Shown here piece by piece: positions 20,613-32,200 of a DNA stretch of 64,000 bases. The translations under genes were made by a program, and so were the position numbers. The first letter of the stretch is position 1. Every line of letters begins with the position of its first letter. The stretch is from Axinella damicornis (taxonomy: Eukaryota > Porifera > Demospongiae > Axinellida > Axinellidae). Below the pieces are notes generated by a model. It worked only from the letters and a program-made list of their open reading frames with translations. It was not told the DNA's origin and made no database searches. The DNA lies in contig OZ007505.1 in the NCBI GenBank assembly GCA_963931865.1, positions 6,323,273 through 6,387,272 of the forward strand, given 5' to 3'.

Positions 20613-23600
20613 CTAGTGCATGTTCTCCAGTACAAAGGGTGCCTTTTCAACCACATTGGTCAAGAGTTTCCCTACATATTCCCTCAGTCGGAAAGCTTCT
20701 TCTTCCTTGTCTTTTAGTAGCTCTACCAGTTGTTCTTTGTCCGCGCCCCTGCCAAGTTTGGGTGTCGGCTGCTGCACTGCCTCCGTGTGCTTCTCTACCT
20801 CCAGCTTGCGCAGCATAGTCAGGAGCTGGTCTCTCTCGGCAACAAACCCCTGGGTCTTCCTCACTTCGGATATCATCTCACCCCGCACCTTCTCCAGTTC
20901 TGCGGACTTCTCAGCAAGGGATACCTTGACGCTGGCCAGCTCTGACACCTTCCCCAATAGGCTCCCATTCTCCTCCTGTATCACCTTCAGTTCGGATTCT
21001 CTCTCCTGCAAGACTTGCACCACTTCAGCCAGCCTGTTTGACTTTGCCCCGAGGGTCTCCTCCAGGGAGGACACTTTGGTACTAAGATCAGAGATCTGAC
21101 CTGCTGTGGCCTTGTGCAGCTCTACCTCACTCCTAAGCTGTTCATTGTCAACCTCCACTTTTCTGAAATGTTCAGACAACCCTTTGTTTCCCTCCTCAAG
21201 TTGCTTCACCTGTGCCTGTAGCTCTACCTCCCTGGTTCTGCTCCCAGAGAGCTGATTCTTACTACTACTTAGAGAGGACTCAAGTTCTGTAACCTGGTTA
21301 CATAGTTTTACAATCTCTACGTCTTTCTCATCACCCAGCTTTGCCAGGGACTGCTGCAGTGCTTTCTGACCGGCTAGCAACTGCTCTGTCATGTTCTGAC
21401 TTTCGCTGTGAGCTAAGTCAAGCTTACGAATTTGTTCCAGGTGGTGTCTTTCCCTAGCATGGAGATCTTCAATTTCTTGCGTAAATTTAGCAATCTCCTC
21501 TGTGTGTTTTCCTAGTTGAGTAGTTTTTGCTGCTTCAAGTGTAAGCAAGGAATTTTTGAGTGCTTCCTGGCTCTCCGTTAGTTGCTCAATAGTGGACTCA
21601 AGATCACGTTTCCTTCCCTGTAAGGACTCCACTTTCTTCTTTTGACTGCTTACAGTATTCTGGGCAACAATGAGGGACTGCTGTAGCTGTGTGCTCTCAC
21701 TCTGACGCAGATCCAGGTTGGTTTTAAGCTGCAATATTATTTCATCCCGTGTGTGGAGCTCTAAAGATGTTTTTAATACTTCCTCCTCCAAACTTTCAAG
21801 CTTTGATGTAGCTGTACTGAGCTGGGCATTAAGGCTCTCTGACCTTTCTCCCCACTCTGCCTTAACCCTCTCACTTTCCTTTAGGCTTCTGTTGGCCAAC
21901 TCTAGGTTCATCTCTAGGGCTTGCAACTGTGCAGAGAGATCATCAGCATGGACACTAGATTGCCTTAGCTGTTGTTTCAGTCTGGCAGACTCTGAAGAGA
22001 GAGCGACATTGGCATTCTCAAGATTCCGCTTCTCCGAGTCAATCTGAGCTATCTGATTCTGCAACTGCACAATGTCCAATTCCAATTGATTTTTCATGCC
22101 TTCAGTCACATCAAGGTTCTTCTGTGTAGCATACCTCTCTTTGGTTGCATGTGAAGCTGTGGCCTGCAGCTCAGATATGATAGCTCTATGTTTATCACCA
22201 GTTTCCTTTTGCACTCTCACATTTTCTCTCAGCTCACCTAGCTCACGGTCACGGGAATGAAGCTGTTCTCGCAGATCTGAAACTTCCATCACATTAGCCT
22301 TTTCATTTGCTTGCAACTTTCTTTTAAATCCCTCTATGCTCTCACTGAGGCTGGTGTTCTCGGTTCTCAGCTGCTGAAGCTGTGACTGTGTCTCACTGTG
22401 CAGTGTTGCCAGCTCTTCGGTGATCCTCCTCACGGCCTCCTCTCTTTCCTGAAGCAAATCCACCAGCTGATCCAACTTCCCCTGGTCCTGCTTGTGCACA
22501 AATTCCATCGAGGTCACTAGTTCATCGCTCTGCTTCTTTGAAGCCTGTAAGTTGTCGATTGTTCCCTGGAGGGAGTCCATGTTAACTTTCAGCTGCTCCG
22601 CCCTGGTCCTCTCCAGTGTCAATTCCTCCCTCAGCTGCTCACAGACGGTAGCCAACTCCTGGAGGTCTCGTGTTTTCTGCTCCACCTCTCTGGACAGTTG
22701 TCCCAACTGCAGCTGTAGATCCAGCATTTGGTCTTCCCACTCTTGCTGACTCCTTGAAAACCTCTCGATTTCTGCACTGCTCTCTTTTGCCGTTCTACGC
22801 AACAACTCGGAACTTCTCTCCAAAGATGTGGCCTCCTCTTTCAAGCTGTTACATTGTTGATCAAGCTCTTCCACTCTCTTCTGCTTAGCCATGCACTCTC
22901 TCTCTGTATCTTCCTTTGCACTCTTGAGAATGCTCACTGTGTGGGTCAGTGCTTCATTTTCAGTTCTCAGGGACTCCACTTGCTGGGAGCACCTTGATTC
23001 ACTCTTTTTGAGGGACTCACACTCCTGCACTAGCCATGCCCTCTCCCCCTCACTAGCAATAAGTGCTTTCTGCTGCTGTTTTAGCTCCCCATGGAGGTTT
23101 TTCATCTCCAACGAGACTTGGTCGGCTGATGACTGACTAGTTTCTAAGGTGGTGGCTGCATCACTCCTTGCTCGTGTGACTTCCTGCTCAAGAACTGCTT
23201 TCTCTGCTTTGAGTACTTCCACTTCTTTGGTAAATTCAGCCTCTAGACACCGCTTCACAGCAGAGAGTTCCTTCACCTGCTTCTCTAACGCAGCTTGATG
23301 CTGCTTTGTGCTCTCAGTGCTTCCGTGTGCTGCCTGGAGCTTGGTATTCAGCACTTCTACCTGCTGCTGCAGGACAACCACCTCGGCAATGGAGTCCTCA
23401 AGCTGGCGGAACAGCGTGTCTTTTTCATCTGTGGAGCTGTGCAGTCTCTCCTCCATGCTGATTCGCTCTGATTCTTCCACTCTGAGACGTGACTCTATCC
23501 TACTCCTTGCCTCTTCTGCACGGCCTTTTTCATTCTGGAGGCTGGCATTTTTCCTGCGAAGATTGTCCACTTCTTGCTGCAACCTCAGCACCATATCTTT

Positions 23601-26600
23601 GTTAGCTTTCAGCTTACCTTGTGCAGCCTTCAGACCAATAGTTAATGACTCCATTTCTACTGTCTTTGCCTCGGCAAGTTGCTTATATGTACCCACCTCT
23701 TCACACAGCCCGCTGTTGTTACTCAGAGCCTTTGCCAGCTGTTGGTTGGCAAGATCGGCTGCTTGTTTCAGGTGTTTCATCTCAACCTTCATGCTGCTTT
23801 CCTTCATCTCAGCCTCCATCAGCACTGCCTTTGCTGAGCTAAGCTGTGTTGTGAGGTGACTGACCTCCTCCTGAGTGGATTTGACGTTCATGACTGAGCT
23901 CTCACGGAGCAGCTTGACCTCTTCCTGAAGCTGCTTATTCTGTCCTTGCATCTCGAACAGTTCCGACTTATACTCTGCACTTTTGCTCTGCAACTGCTGC
24001 GTAAGTTCTTCAATCAATTTATCCTTCTCAGACGCTTCTGATATGAATTGATCTTGCTGAGAGCTGAGTCCAGCTACTTCATCTTGCAATGCACTCACCT
24101 TTTCATCATTTTCAAGTGTCAACTTTTCTAAATTTGCTTGTGCTTCCTTCTTTGTTTCCTCACATGTAATGCGTGAGCCTTGCAGCTGTTCGGCCAGGCA
24201 CTGGTTACTGGTATGTAAGGAGGCAGCCCTCTCATGCTCTTCAGTCACCTCCTCCTCCACCTGTTTGAGTAACTGTTGCAACTCAGAGACATGCTCCCGG
24301 ATCTCCTCCATCTCCACTGCATGGGAGGACACATGCTGCTGCAGCTCAAAGTTCTCTCCTTTTGTGAGATCGTACTCCACCTGAAGGTCGTCCAGCTCCC
24401 CTTTCACCTCGTCCAGTTCATTTTCAAGTTCGAGTTGCACACGTTTAGATTCTTCCAGCTCGCTTCTGAGCATGGTGGCATCGGTCTCCTGAGATTGTTC
24501 TTCTGAGGAGTTGAGAGGCTTGTCTTCTTCAATCACAGGTAGAATGAAGGTCTTGGATGAACGTGGACTACTTGGCGCGGACACAAATTCCGGGGTAGTA
24601 GCGGTGGATTCAAGGTCAGAAAAGGCAGTGGCCCACTTTGTCGATTCATTCTCTCTTTTGACAGGTGTGCTATGGAGGTAAGGTCCTACCAGTACCTCTG
24701 TTGGTTCCTGGTCTCTAGCCACAACAATTTTCAGAGTCCCCACTGCCTTCTCTAGACACTCAACAGCGTTGCTCTGAGCTGCACTACGGCAGGAGAAGCC
24801 ATTGACCTCTAAGATCTCATCCCCTGGGTGAAGGACACCATCCGCAATGCTAGCCTCCTTTACAGCCCTCACAACAAGGCAGGGCACTTTAGATGACACT
24901 GGCAGCTCAATCTTGGTGAAGCTGAACCCAAGCTGTATCTCAGGTTGTGTCCTTCTCAATTCAAAGGCATTGATATTGCGACCCAATACCACTTCGAAAA
25001 GGTTAGGGTGTACTCTACGATTGGCCGTGTGGGGGGAGGAGGTGGATTGCTCCCTGTTTCTCAGCTGCTCTGAGGTTTTCTTCTCCTTGTTGAGGGCTCG
25101 GGTGAGGGAAGTAAGTTGGAGGTCCTTGTCTGTGAGCGACATATGCAAACTCATCACCACATCCTGCTGCTGTCCACCAAACTTCTTCACTACCTCCATC
25201 TCATGGCTCAGGTGAAGTACCTCCGACTCCTGCTTGAGGAGAATTGAAGATTTCTCTGATAGTTCGTTTCGTACCCTACTGAGCTCCTCACGATGGGAAC
25301 ATAGCTCCTCTTCGAGCTCAAGCACCCTCACGCGTTCAGCTTCAAGCTTCACTCGAGCAGAGGCTATCAATGCAGGCTTATCCACCCTACGCCTCACTTC
25401 TAGGGGAACGGATTCCAACTTGGCCTGCAGAGAGGCAATCAACTGGTCCTTTTCCGCAAGTACCTTCTCAAAGCCAGCGATGGCAGCAAAAGAGATCATC
25501 CCTGCCTTGCTGGACCCCATTACGCCACTTTTTGCCATATCCCCAAGCTGATCCTCTGCCCTTTTGGCCCTTGCCTCCCACACTGCCTTCTCACTTATCT
25601 TTCTTGCCTGAGAGTTGATCTTCTCATGAGAGGACTCATTCTCCATTTCGAGCGAGGCAATCAGTTTCCGCATCACCTCCAGGATTTGGTTCTGTTCCAC
25701 AAGCGCCTGCTCCAGAACACCCTCTCGTGTCTTCACTTGTGTAGCCTCATCTGCTACCCTGCCACGTTGCACTGTAAACTGCTGGAGGGCTTCTATGAGG
25801 TCAGAGTGCAACTGCAACTTCCCCTTATTCAATTCCACAGGTGAGAGGGACAGAGAGGAATCAAATGTTGTGGGGCTTTGTGGCAGACCCGAGTCAGGTG
25901 TGGGAGGTACAGGGGAGACTTCACGAACTGCAGGTATAGTTTTGCTGGTGAGTGGAGACACAGCATGTGGCATCTGATGGATTGTAGGGGACGGGTCTTG
26001 CTTTGGTGAGGGATGAGGCTGATAAAAGAGAGACAGACATCAAATTGAAAGCTCCACATTAATTTTGTAACTTGAAGATGAAGATGCTCTGGTGTGATAC
26101 ATACCTGCTTCCTCCTCAATTCTAGATGTGCTGAACTTTCCAGCAAGAGAAACGGACATTCTTCCATTTCAATCACACGATCTGTGGAAGAGACAATTGA
26201 GCACCCTTGAACCAGGGAGTGAAATTGATCATGCTATTAAAGTTTACAGTAACACTGCTGGAACATCAGGACTCAATGATGGTTATCAGTAAGTAATGGC
26301 ACCCTTACATCATACATCCCTACACACTCACCTTCTCCAACTGCAGTTTTCTCAACCAGATCAAATGCCTCAGGCTGTTCCCCTGGTGAGACCCTCCCTA
26401 CCGCCACCTGCAATATGTCACTGCAGCGCATACTCGGAGTGACGATAAGGCTCTGGAAGGATTGGAAGTCCCCATCCAGCCGATGGTACACACGGAGAAG
26501 CCTACTGGTCCGCAGACGGAGGTGAAAGTGGGCACCCACTGCCTGCCATGCCGCCAGCACCTGCAGTGGGTGGTCCTCATCCCTGAGAGGTTTTTCTGTC

Positions 26601-26901
26601 GAGATACAAGTCATGGACAGCAGTTATCACACCACACATCCGTGAAGGCACTGCAATCAACTTTGCCCCTCCCTCCTATCCACCTTCCCTCCTTCAATCT
26701 CGACAATGAAAGCCTACCTTTACTGTTGTCCTTGGCAACAACCCAGAGCTGGTATTTCATTGGAGGTTCATCCACCCGGCACTTCTGCATAGCCTTCAGC
26801 ATAACCTCAGCACATGTGGTGGTGGAGCGCACAACCACGTGCATGACCCTGCTGCGCTGGCCCAGCACAGAGACGTTCAGCTCTATCTTACTCCGGGCCA
26901 T
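20613..26901 (-). CDS. Large RA-RA / coiled-coil / PDZ / coiled-coil protein
   Basis: 1976 aa from four exons (26901-26718, 26595-26332, 26181-26105, 26018-20613) with consistent phase. Residues 1-95 and about 95-190 look like two Ras-association domains (MARSKIELNVSVLGQRSRVM..., PMKYQLWVV; second copy LLRVYHRLDGDFQSFQSL ... CPFLLLES). A Pro/Ser linker and a first coiled coil follow. A PDZ domain sits at about 530-610: LGFSFTKIEL, a carboxylate loop variant, then GVLHPGDEILEVNGFSC. About 1300 residues of heptad-rich coiled coil run to the C-terminus, nearly all in one 5.4-kb exon. Two RA domains plus a PDZ recall afadin/canoe, and RA-PDZ recalls RADIL/RASIP1, but FHA and DIL domains are not seen. 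A Ras/Rap-regulated scaffold at junctions or cytoskeleton is inferred; no orthologue is named. Confidence 0.8.
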
Positions 26902-27163
26902 CTCAGCATCTGCACAGATTGAGCAGATGTATCATCGATAAGGGACCTACTTAGATAGATACATAGATGGATAGATGGGCAATAGATAGATAGGTACAGT
27001 GGCCGACCATATATGGTGGTAAGAGGGTATGGTCGCTACTTACTGAAGTAGTGTCAGTTATGTATGGCCTAAATGTATACACTGTACCACAGCTAGTTGT
27101 ACAGAGCACAGTACTATACGTAGTCCCAGTTATGGCTCCAGATACAGCAGGTAGCAGAATCAA

Positions 27164-27264
27164 CAGCAATTACATATGTCCAGATTGTCCTCACACCACC
27201 TTTGCAATTTAGCAGCAATTACATATGTCCAGATTGTCCTCACACCACCTTTGCAATTTAGCAG
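27164..27264. repeat. Two-copy 49-bp tandem duplication
   Basis: The unit begins CAGCAATTACATATGTCCAG and is repeated almost exactly once. Confidence 0.85.
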
Positions 27265-27949
27265 CTTGATGTGCTTGCAAATACTTATGATGAATGTAGG
27301 TGGAGTGCACTTTGTGCTGGTATCGAATATGAAGCTGACCGTGACATCAACTTTGTGATCATGAAGAGGTGGAGCCAAATGTTACGAATAGTAAATAGTC
27401 ATCTGTCAAGTATACAAATGCTTTAGACGATAAATGAGTTCAGATGCACTTTTCAAACAAGGTGTTTGATCCGCCCTTGATCATTCTCTTACTAAGCGCT
27501 GAATTGCAGGGGTTCAAAGGGATAATGTAGCCCCACCTCGGCCTTTGTAGCTGAGAAATTTATTGTTGCTGTGAGTTCGACTTGATCCTTCAGTATGCTG
27601 ATTGTTTGATTCCATTTTGATCCCACTATAGTTCAGGCTCTACTACACGCAGAAGTGGTGCTTCTGTAATTGAGACTCAGGCAAACAAGCATATACTGTG
27701 CTGAGTTTTGTAGCTAATTAGCTAGCAACCTGGTTACTGCATGCTGTGAGGATGATCCTTGAATCAATCTGTTTACCCAATGCAACTTCAATAAAGATTT
27801 GAAGTGCTACACTTCTATCAGAACTGGAACACCGGGCCATTCACATCCCCGTGACAACTTATTACAAGCTGGCAACCATATACAGAGAGGGAGATTGCCT
27901 GAATGAGGTGCACTGTGTGAATACTTCTCTTACTCACAACAGATGTAGA

Positions 27950-28280
27950 GGAGGGGCCACAACAAAGGAGGGGCAAGCAGAGGAGAGCACAACAGAGGAG
28001 GGCACAACAGAGGAGGGGCCACAACAGAGGAGGGCACAACAGAGGAGGGGCCACAACAGAGGAGGGCACAACAGAGGAGTGGCACAACAGAGGAGGGCAC
28101 AACAGAGGAGGGGCCACAACAGAGGAGTGGCACAACAGAGGAGGGGCCACAACAGAGGAGGGGCCACAACAGAGGAGGGCACAACAGAGGAGGGCCACAA
28201 CAGAGGAGGGCCACAACAGAGGAGGGCCACAACAGAGGAGGGCCACAAGGGCACAACAGAAGAGGGGGCACAACAGTCCA
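27950..28280. repeat. Minisatellite of ACAACAGAGGAGGGGCC units
   Basis: About 20 units of 13-17 bp (ACAACAGAGGAGGG plus variable GCC, GC or TGGC) with phase changes. It opens spurious ORFs in several frames on both strands, so those ORFs should not be called genes. Confidence 0.9.
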
Positions 28281-29276
28281 CAAGCCACTTGGACACATGT
28301 ACTCTACATAATGAACCCTCTGTATAACCATCCAACTACCAGCACATTAACACAGGCTCTCAATGGAAGCTGCAAAGAACCCAAAGCACATTCATCTAGC
28401 TGCTAAACTCCCCCCCTCCCAAAAACAAAGCTCTTCTTCGATCTGTTTCCTTTGGGTCGAGCAGGGTAGCAGCTAAAGGAAAAGCACATCTACTATGACA
28501 ACAGCAATTAGCTGAGGCAGGGGATTGATAGAAGAATTGATTTGTCACTCCAAACAAGTTCCTGCTCTCTTGGACTTTGCAAGATATTGCCAGCAGAAGT
28601 GTGTAAGCTAGACTAGACAACCAAGGGATCAACTCAGGACAACATGATCAAAGATCCCAGACCCTAACCTGTAGACAATGGGAGGCTGTAACTTTTGACG
28701 TTAGAGATGATCAAGCAATCAAGTCTTATCTGGAGCAAGACCAAGATGATGATTTGGTGAACAAGATGATTTGGCAATCAACATTGTTGATCCTAGTCAT
28801 ACACGCTTCTACTGGTGGTACGTGGCTACCCATTTACAGTACAGCAAACTCTTTCATTTTGTCAACTCAAGTGATCAAAGACAGCCTCAGAACAAGGTTT
28901 CTTGTACCAGTGTTAATACTCTTTGCACAGCGGCAGTTCTCCAGATGTGGTTGAACAAGCAGTGACTAGTGATGCTGTTACCTGCAAGAAAAGATGCAGA
29001 ACGCAATATCATATCCCATTGTTTACATGCAGGTGCCCCGCCCACTTTCGGGCCACTTCAAGCTAAGCCCTCACCATTCTTCCAAGGCGGATATTGATAC
29101 GACTTCGCCTCGCTGACTAGCTGGTCAGACGTTCTGGAGAGCTGACAGGCTGGTTGACGATGATCACCTGATTGAAGTATGCGATGAAAGTCGTCGCTGC
29201 ACGCTCCATTTAGTGCCCGCCATGCGTATATTTACTGCTGAACCACGTGACTTGCCTACCTGCTGCAAACTGCAAG

Positions 29277-32200
29277 ATGGCTGAGCCACCGCCGATTGAT
29301 TTCGAGGTCGAAAGTGAAGAGCCCTCACCACAGGAAGAGGAGGAGAAGCCGGAGGAGAAGCCGGAGGCGAAACCAGAGGAAGACGAGGAGGAGGAAGAAG
29401 ACCTCTTCTCGTCGCCTGAGGTACCACAACAGCAGGCGGGCGAAGAGAAGGAGAGGGGTGAGGGGGATCAGGAGCCCTCCAAGCCCGCCCAGCTTATTGT
29501 TGAGACGGAAAAGGAGCCACCGACGGAAGTGGAGCCAGACACCAGTTCTGCTCCGACGCTAGAGATCCATGCCGCAGACGAGAGTGAGGATGTAGTAGTA
29601 CAGACAAAGCCAGTGGCACCACCTCCAGCTAAGACCCTCGACCTCTTTGATGAGGAGGAGGAGCCAAAGAAAGAGGAGCAGCAGGTGATCACGTGGTTCA
29701 ATACCAGTAGGTTTAGCCTCAGATTAAGAGCCTTTCAGATCCGTTGCAGTAGTCTCACAGGCCAGACGCTTTTTCCTGTTTGGGGGTGTGGCCGGAAGCG
29801 TGGAGGGAAAAAGAGCGGTGTCTCTGGGCCATACTCCGTTACAATTTGGAATGCAATAATTGGTGAAGTCGCTGGATCTGAATTAACAAGGCATGCTATA
29901 GACAAACCTATAGATCAGCGGTGTTCATGATCATTATGGCAAGTTAGTAGTCTTGTCCGCATGCATACCTTTTTGCTCACTAAACTGTTGCTATCTTGAT
30001 TGAAGTGGAATGCTGACTGAAATTAAATACTTTTTGCGAGTAAGTCATTGCCACGGAAAAAAGGCAATGGATCTATTCGTGGTGGCAGATAACCAGACCC
30101 TCTGTGGAACCAGAAGGAGGGTGTGGGAGATAGGCTGGGGTGGACTTAGCCTCGTTCCCAGCCCCGCCGTCTCGGGCCTGGGAACGAGGCTGGGGTGGAC
30201 TATAGTTCATATGTACTTTGCTTCTGGGACGTTTAGCCATCCATGGGCCCAATAAGAGCCCAGCTGAGCTCCAACAATTTCTTGCCAGCAGATCCCTCTA
30301 TTTTCCATCTCCTTGAACTAGACTAGTGTAGGTTGGTAAACGCACACAGGAATACAATCATATTGCATTAATTGCCCTCCTTCCAATTATTCTGATGGTC
30401 TGGTTCCATGGCTGGGGGGGTGGCTGGGGGGGGGTGGAGAGAGCAAGAGTTAGTGGTGCCAAGAGAGAGGGGGGAAAATTGAATCCACAGAAAATTCCAG
30501 GACCAGCTGGGATTCAAACTCAATTATGTATGATATGGAGCAGTAAGGGTTCTAGCCTTGTTCCCAGGCACTCGGAACGAGGCTATAAGGGTTCATATCG
30601 GCACATCACACACACCTGTAGGAGAAGGAGGAGAAGGAAGAGGAGGATGAAGGGGATGACACGTTTGAGATGGAGATCACAGTTGTCAACCCAGAGAAGG
30701 TGGGGGACGGGATGAGTGCCTACATGGCCTACACTGTGATGACCAAGACCACGATACCTGACTTCAAGAAACCCGAGACCACTGTGAGACGGCGCTTCAG
30801 TGATTTCCTCGGTCTACACCATCGTATGGCAGGGAAGTACTCTCAGAAGGGAAGAATCGTACCTCCTGCACCAGAGAAGAGCATGATGGGTGAGGGGAGG
30901 GAAGGGAGGGGATGGAATGGGATGGGAGGGGGGCGGAACAGGACAGGAGGGGATGGAACAGGACAGGAGGGGGATAGAACGGGATGGGAGGGGGACTGAA
31001 CGGGATGGGAGGGGGACTGAACGGGATGGGAGGGGGACGGAACAGGACGGGAGGGGGATGGAACGGGACGGGAGGGGGACAGAAACGGACGGGAGGGGGA
31101 CAGAACGGGACAGGAGAGGGACGGAACGGGAAGGGAGGGGGAGTGAACGGGATGGGAGGGGGACGGAACGGGACAGGACAGAACGGGATGGGAGGGGGAC
31201 AGAACGGGACGGAACGGGAAGGGAAGGGAATGGGATGGAAGGGTGACAGAACAGGACTGGAAGGGGACGGAACGAGATGGGAGGGAACGGAACGGGACAG
31301 GAGGGGAAGGGAAAGGCGATCTGAGTTAAGGGGAGGGGCATTCTTCATGTGCAGTTGATGTTCATCACACTTTGTCATGCTATTTGTCTTGTCTTGTGCC
31401 AGGCACGACTAGGGTTAAGTTCTCCAAGAGCGAGGAGAACAGCGCTGCCTTCATTGAGAGAAGGAGAGCCAGCCTGGAAAGGTAACCTGATTCCAAGATC
31501 AATCAGATTGCCAGTGTGCAGGACGTCTATGAAATACTACAGTACACGTTTTGGACCAGAATTTGAATGTTACATGATGAACTTGATGCTGCATGCGTCT
31601 TCCCTACAACTTCTTATGCTGTTCCCCACTGTGAATCTCTCTCCCACTGTGTGTCCCTGTGACGGCCACAGGTATCTGAATAGGGTTGGAAAGCACCCCG
31701 CGCTCAGGAAGGACGAGTACTTCAGGGATTTCCTGGAGGACCCACACGACGTAATTACCCACCCATCCAGCCTCATTCCCAGACCAGGTTGCAGGGTCCT
31801 GGGAATGAGCCCACTGCCATCCTTTCATGGGTTGTGTCTCTTAGTTTGAATCTGGTGTGTTCCTTGTTTGCAGCTGCCAAAGGCCACTGATACAGGTGCG
31901 TTCAGCGGTGCCGGGTTTATGAGGCTTGTGAAGAATGTTGGGGAATCCATCTCCAAGATTGGCGGCAAGAAGACAGAAACAGACAGTGTAAGCTCCTCAC
32001 CTCTGAGTGTGTACTCGTGTGACAGTGAATTACTAGCCAATGCATAGCTGCCTGGTTCTACATTGTCAGGCTAGCCATACGTGTAGTTCGGATGTGACAG
32101 TACAGCTGGCCAGTGCAGGTGTCCCACTTTCATGACAAGTGATATCCTCGTGATATCCTCCACTGCATGGAATATTGTGTTTATCTTCTTTGAGACTTGG

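Larger units (their letters stand above)
26902..29276. other. Intergenic region between divergent RA-PDZ and SNX genes
   Basis: About 2.4 kb. It contains a 49-bp direct duplication (27164-27264) and a long GGAGG-rich minisatellite (27950-28280). Short ORFs near 28396-28965 could not be tied to any family. No supported gene. Confidence 0.5.

Noticed and set aside
23308..23859. 183 aa Cys/Ser-rich plus-strand ORF
   Set aside because: Antisense of the coiled-coil exon; heptad codons read backwards give this composition.
27851..28335. Overlapping 130-158 aa ORFs on both strands
   Set aside because: They are produced by the ACAACAGAGGAGG minisatellite, open in several frames, low complexity, with no homology.
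28396..28965. Possible small genes on either strand
   Set aside because: No start/stop context, splice partners or family match; one minus-strand ORF looks repeat-derived.
30797..31378. 193 aa Pro/Ser-rich minus-strand ORF
   Set aside because: Antisense reading of the intronic minisatellite inside the SNX gene.
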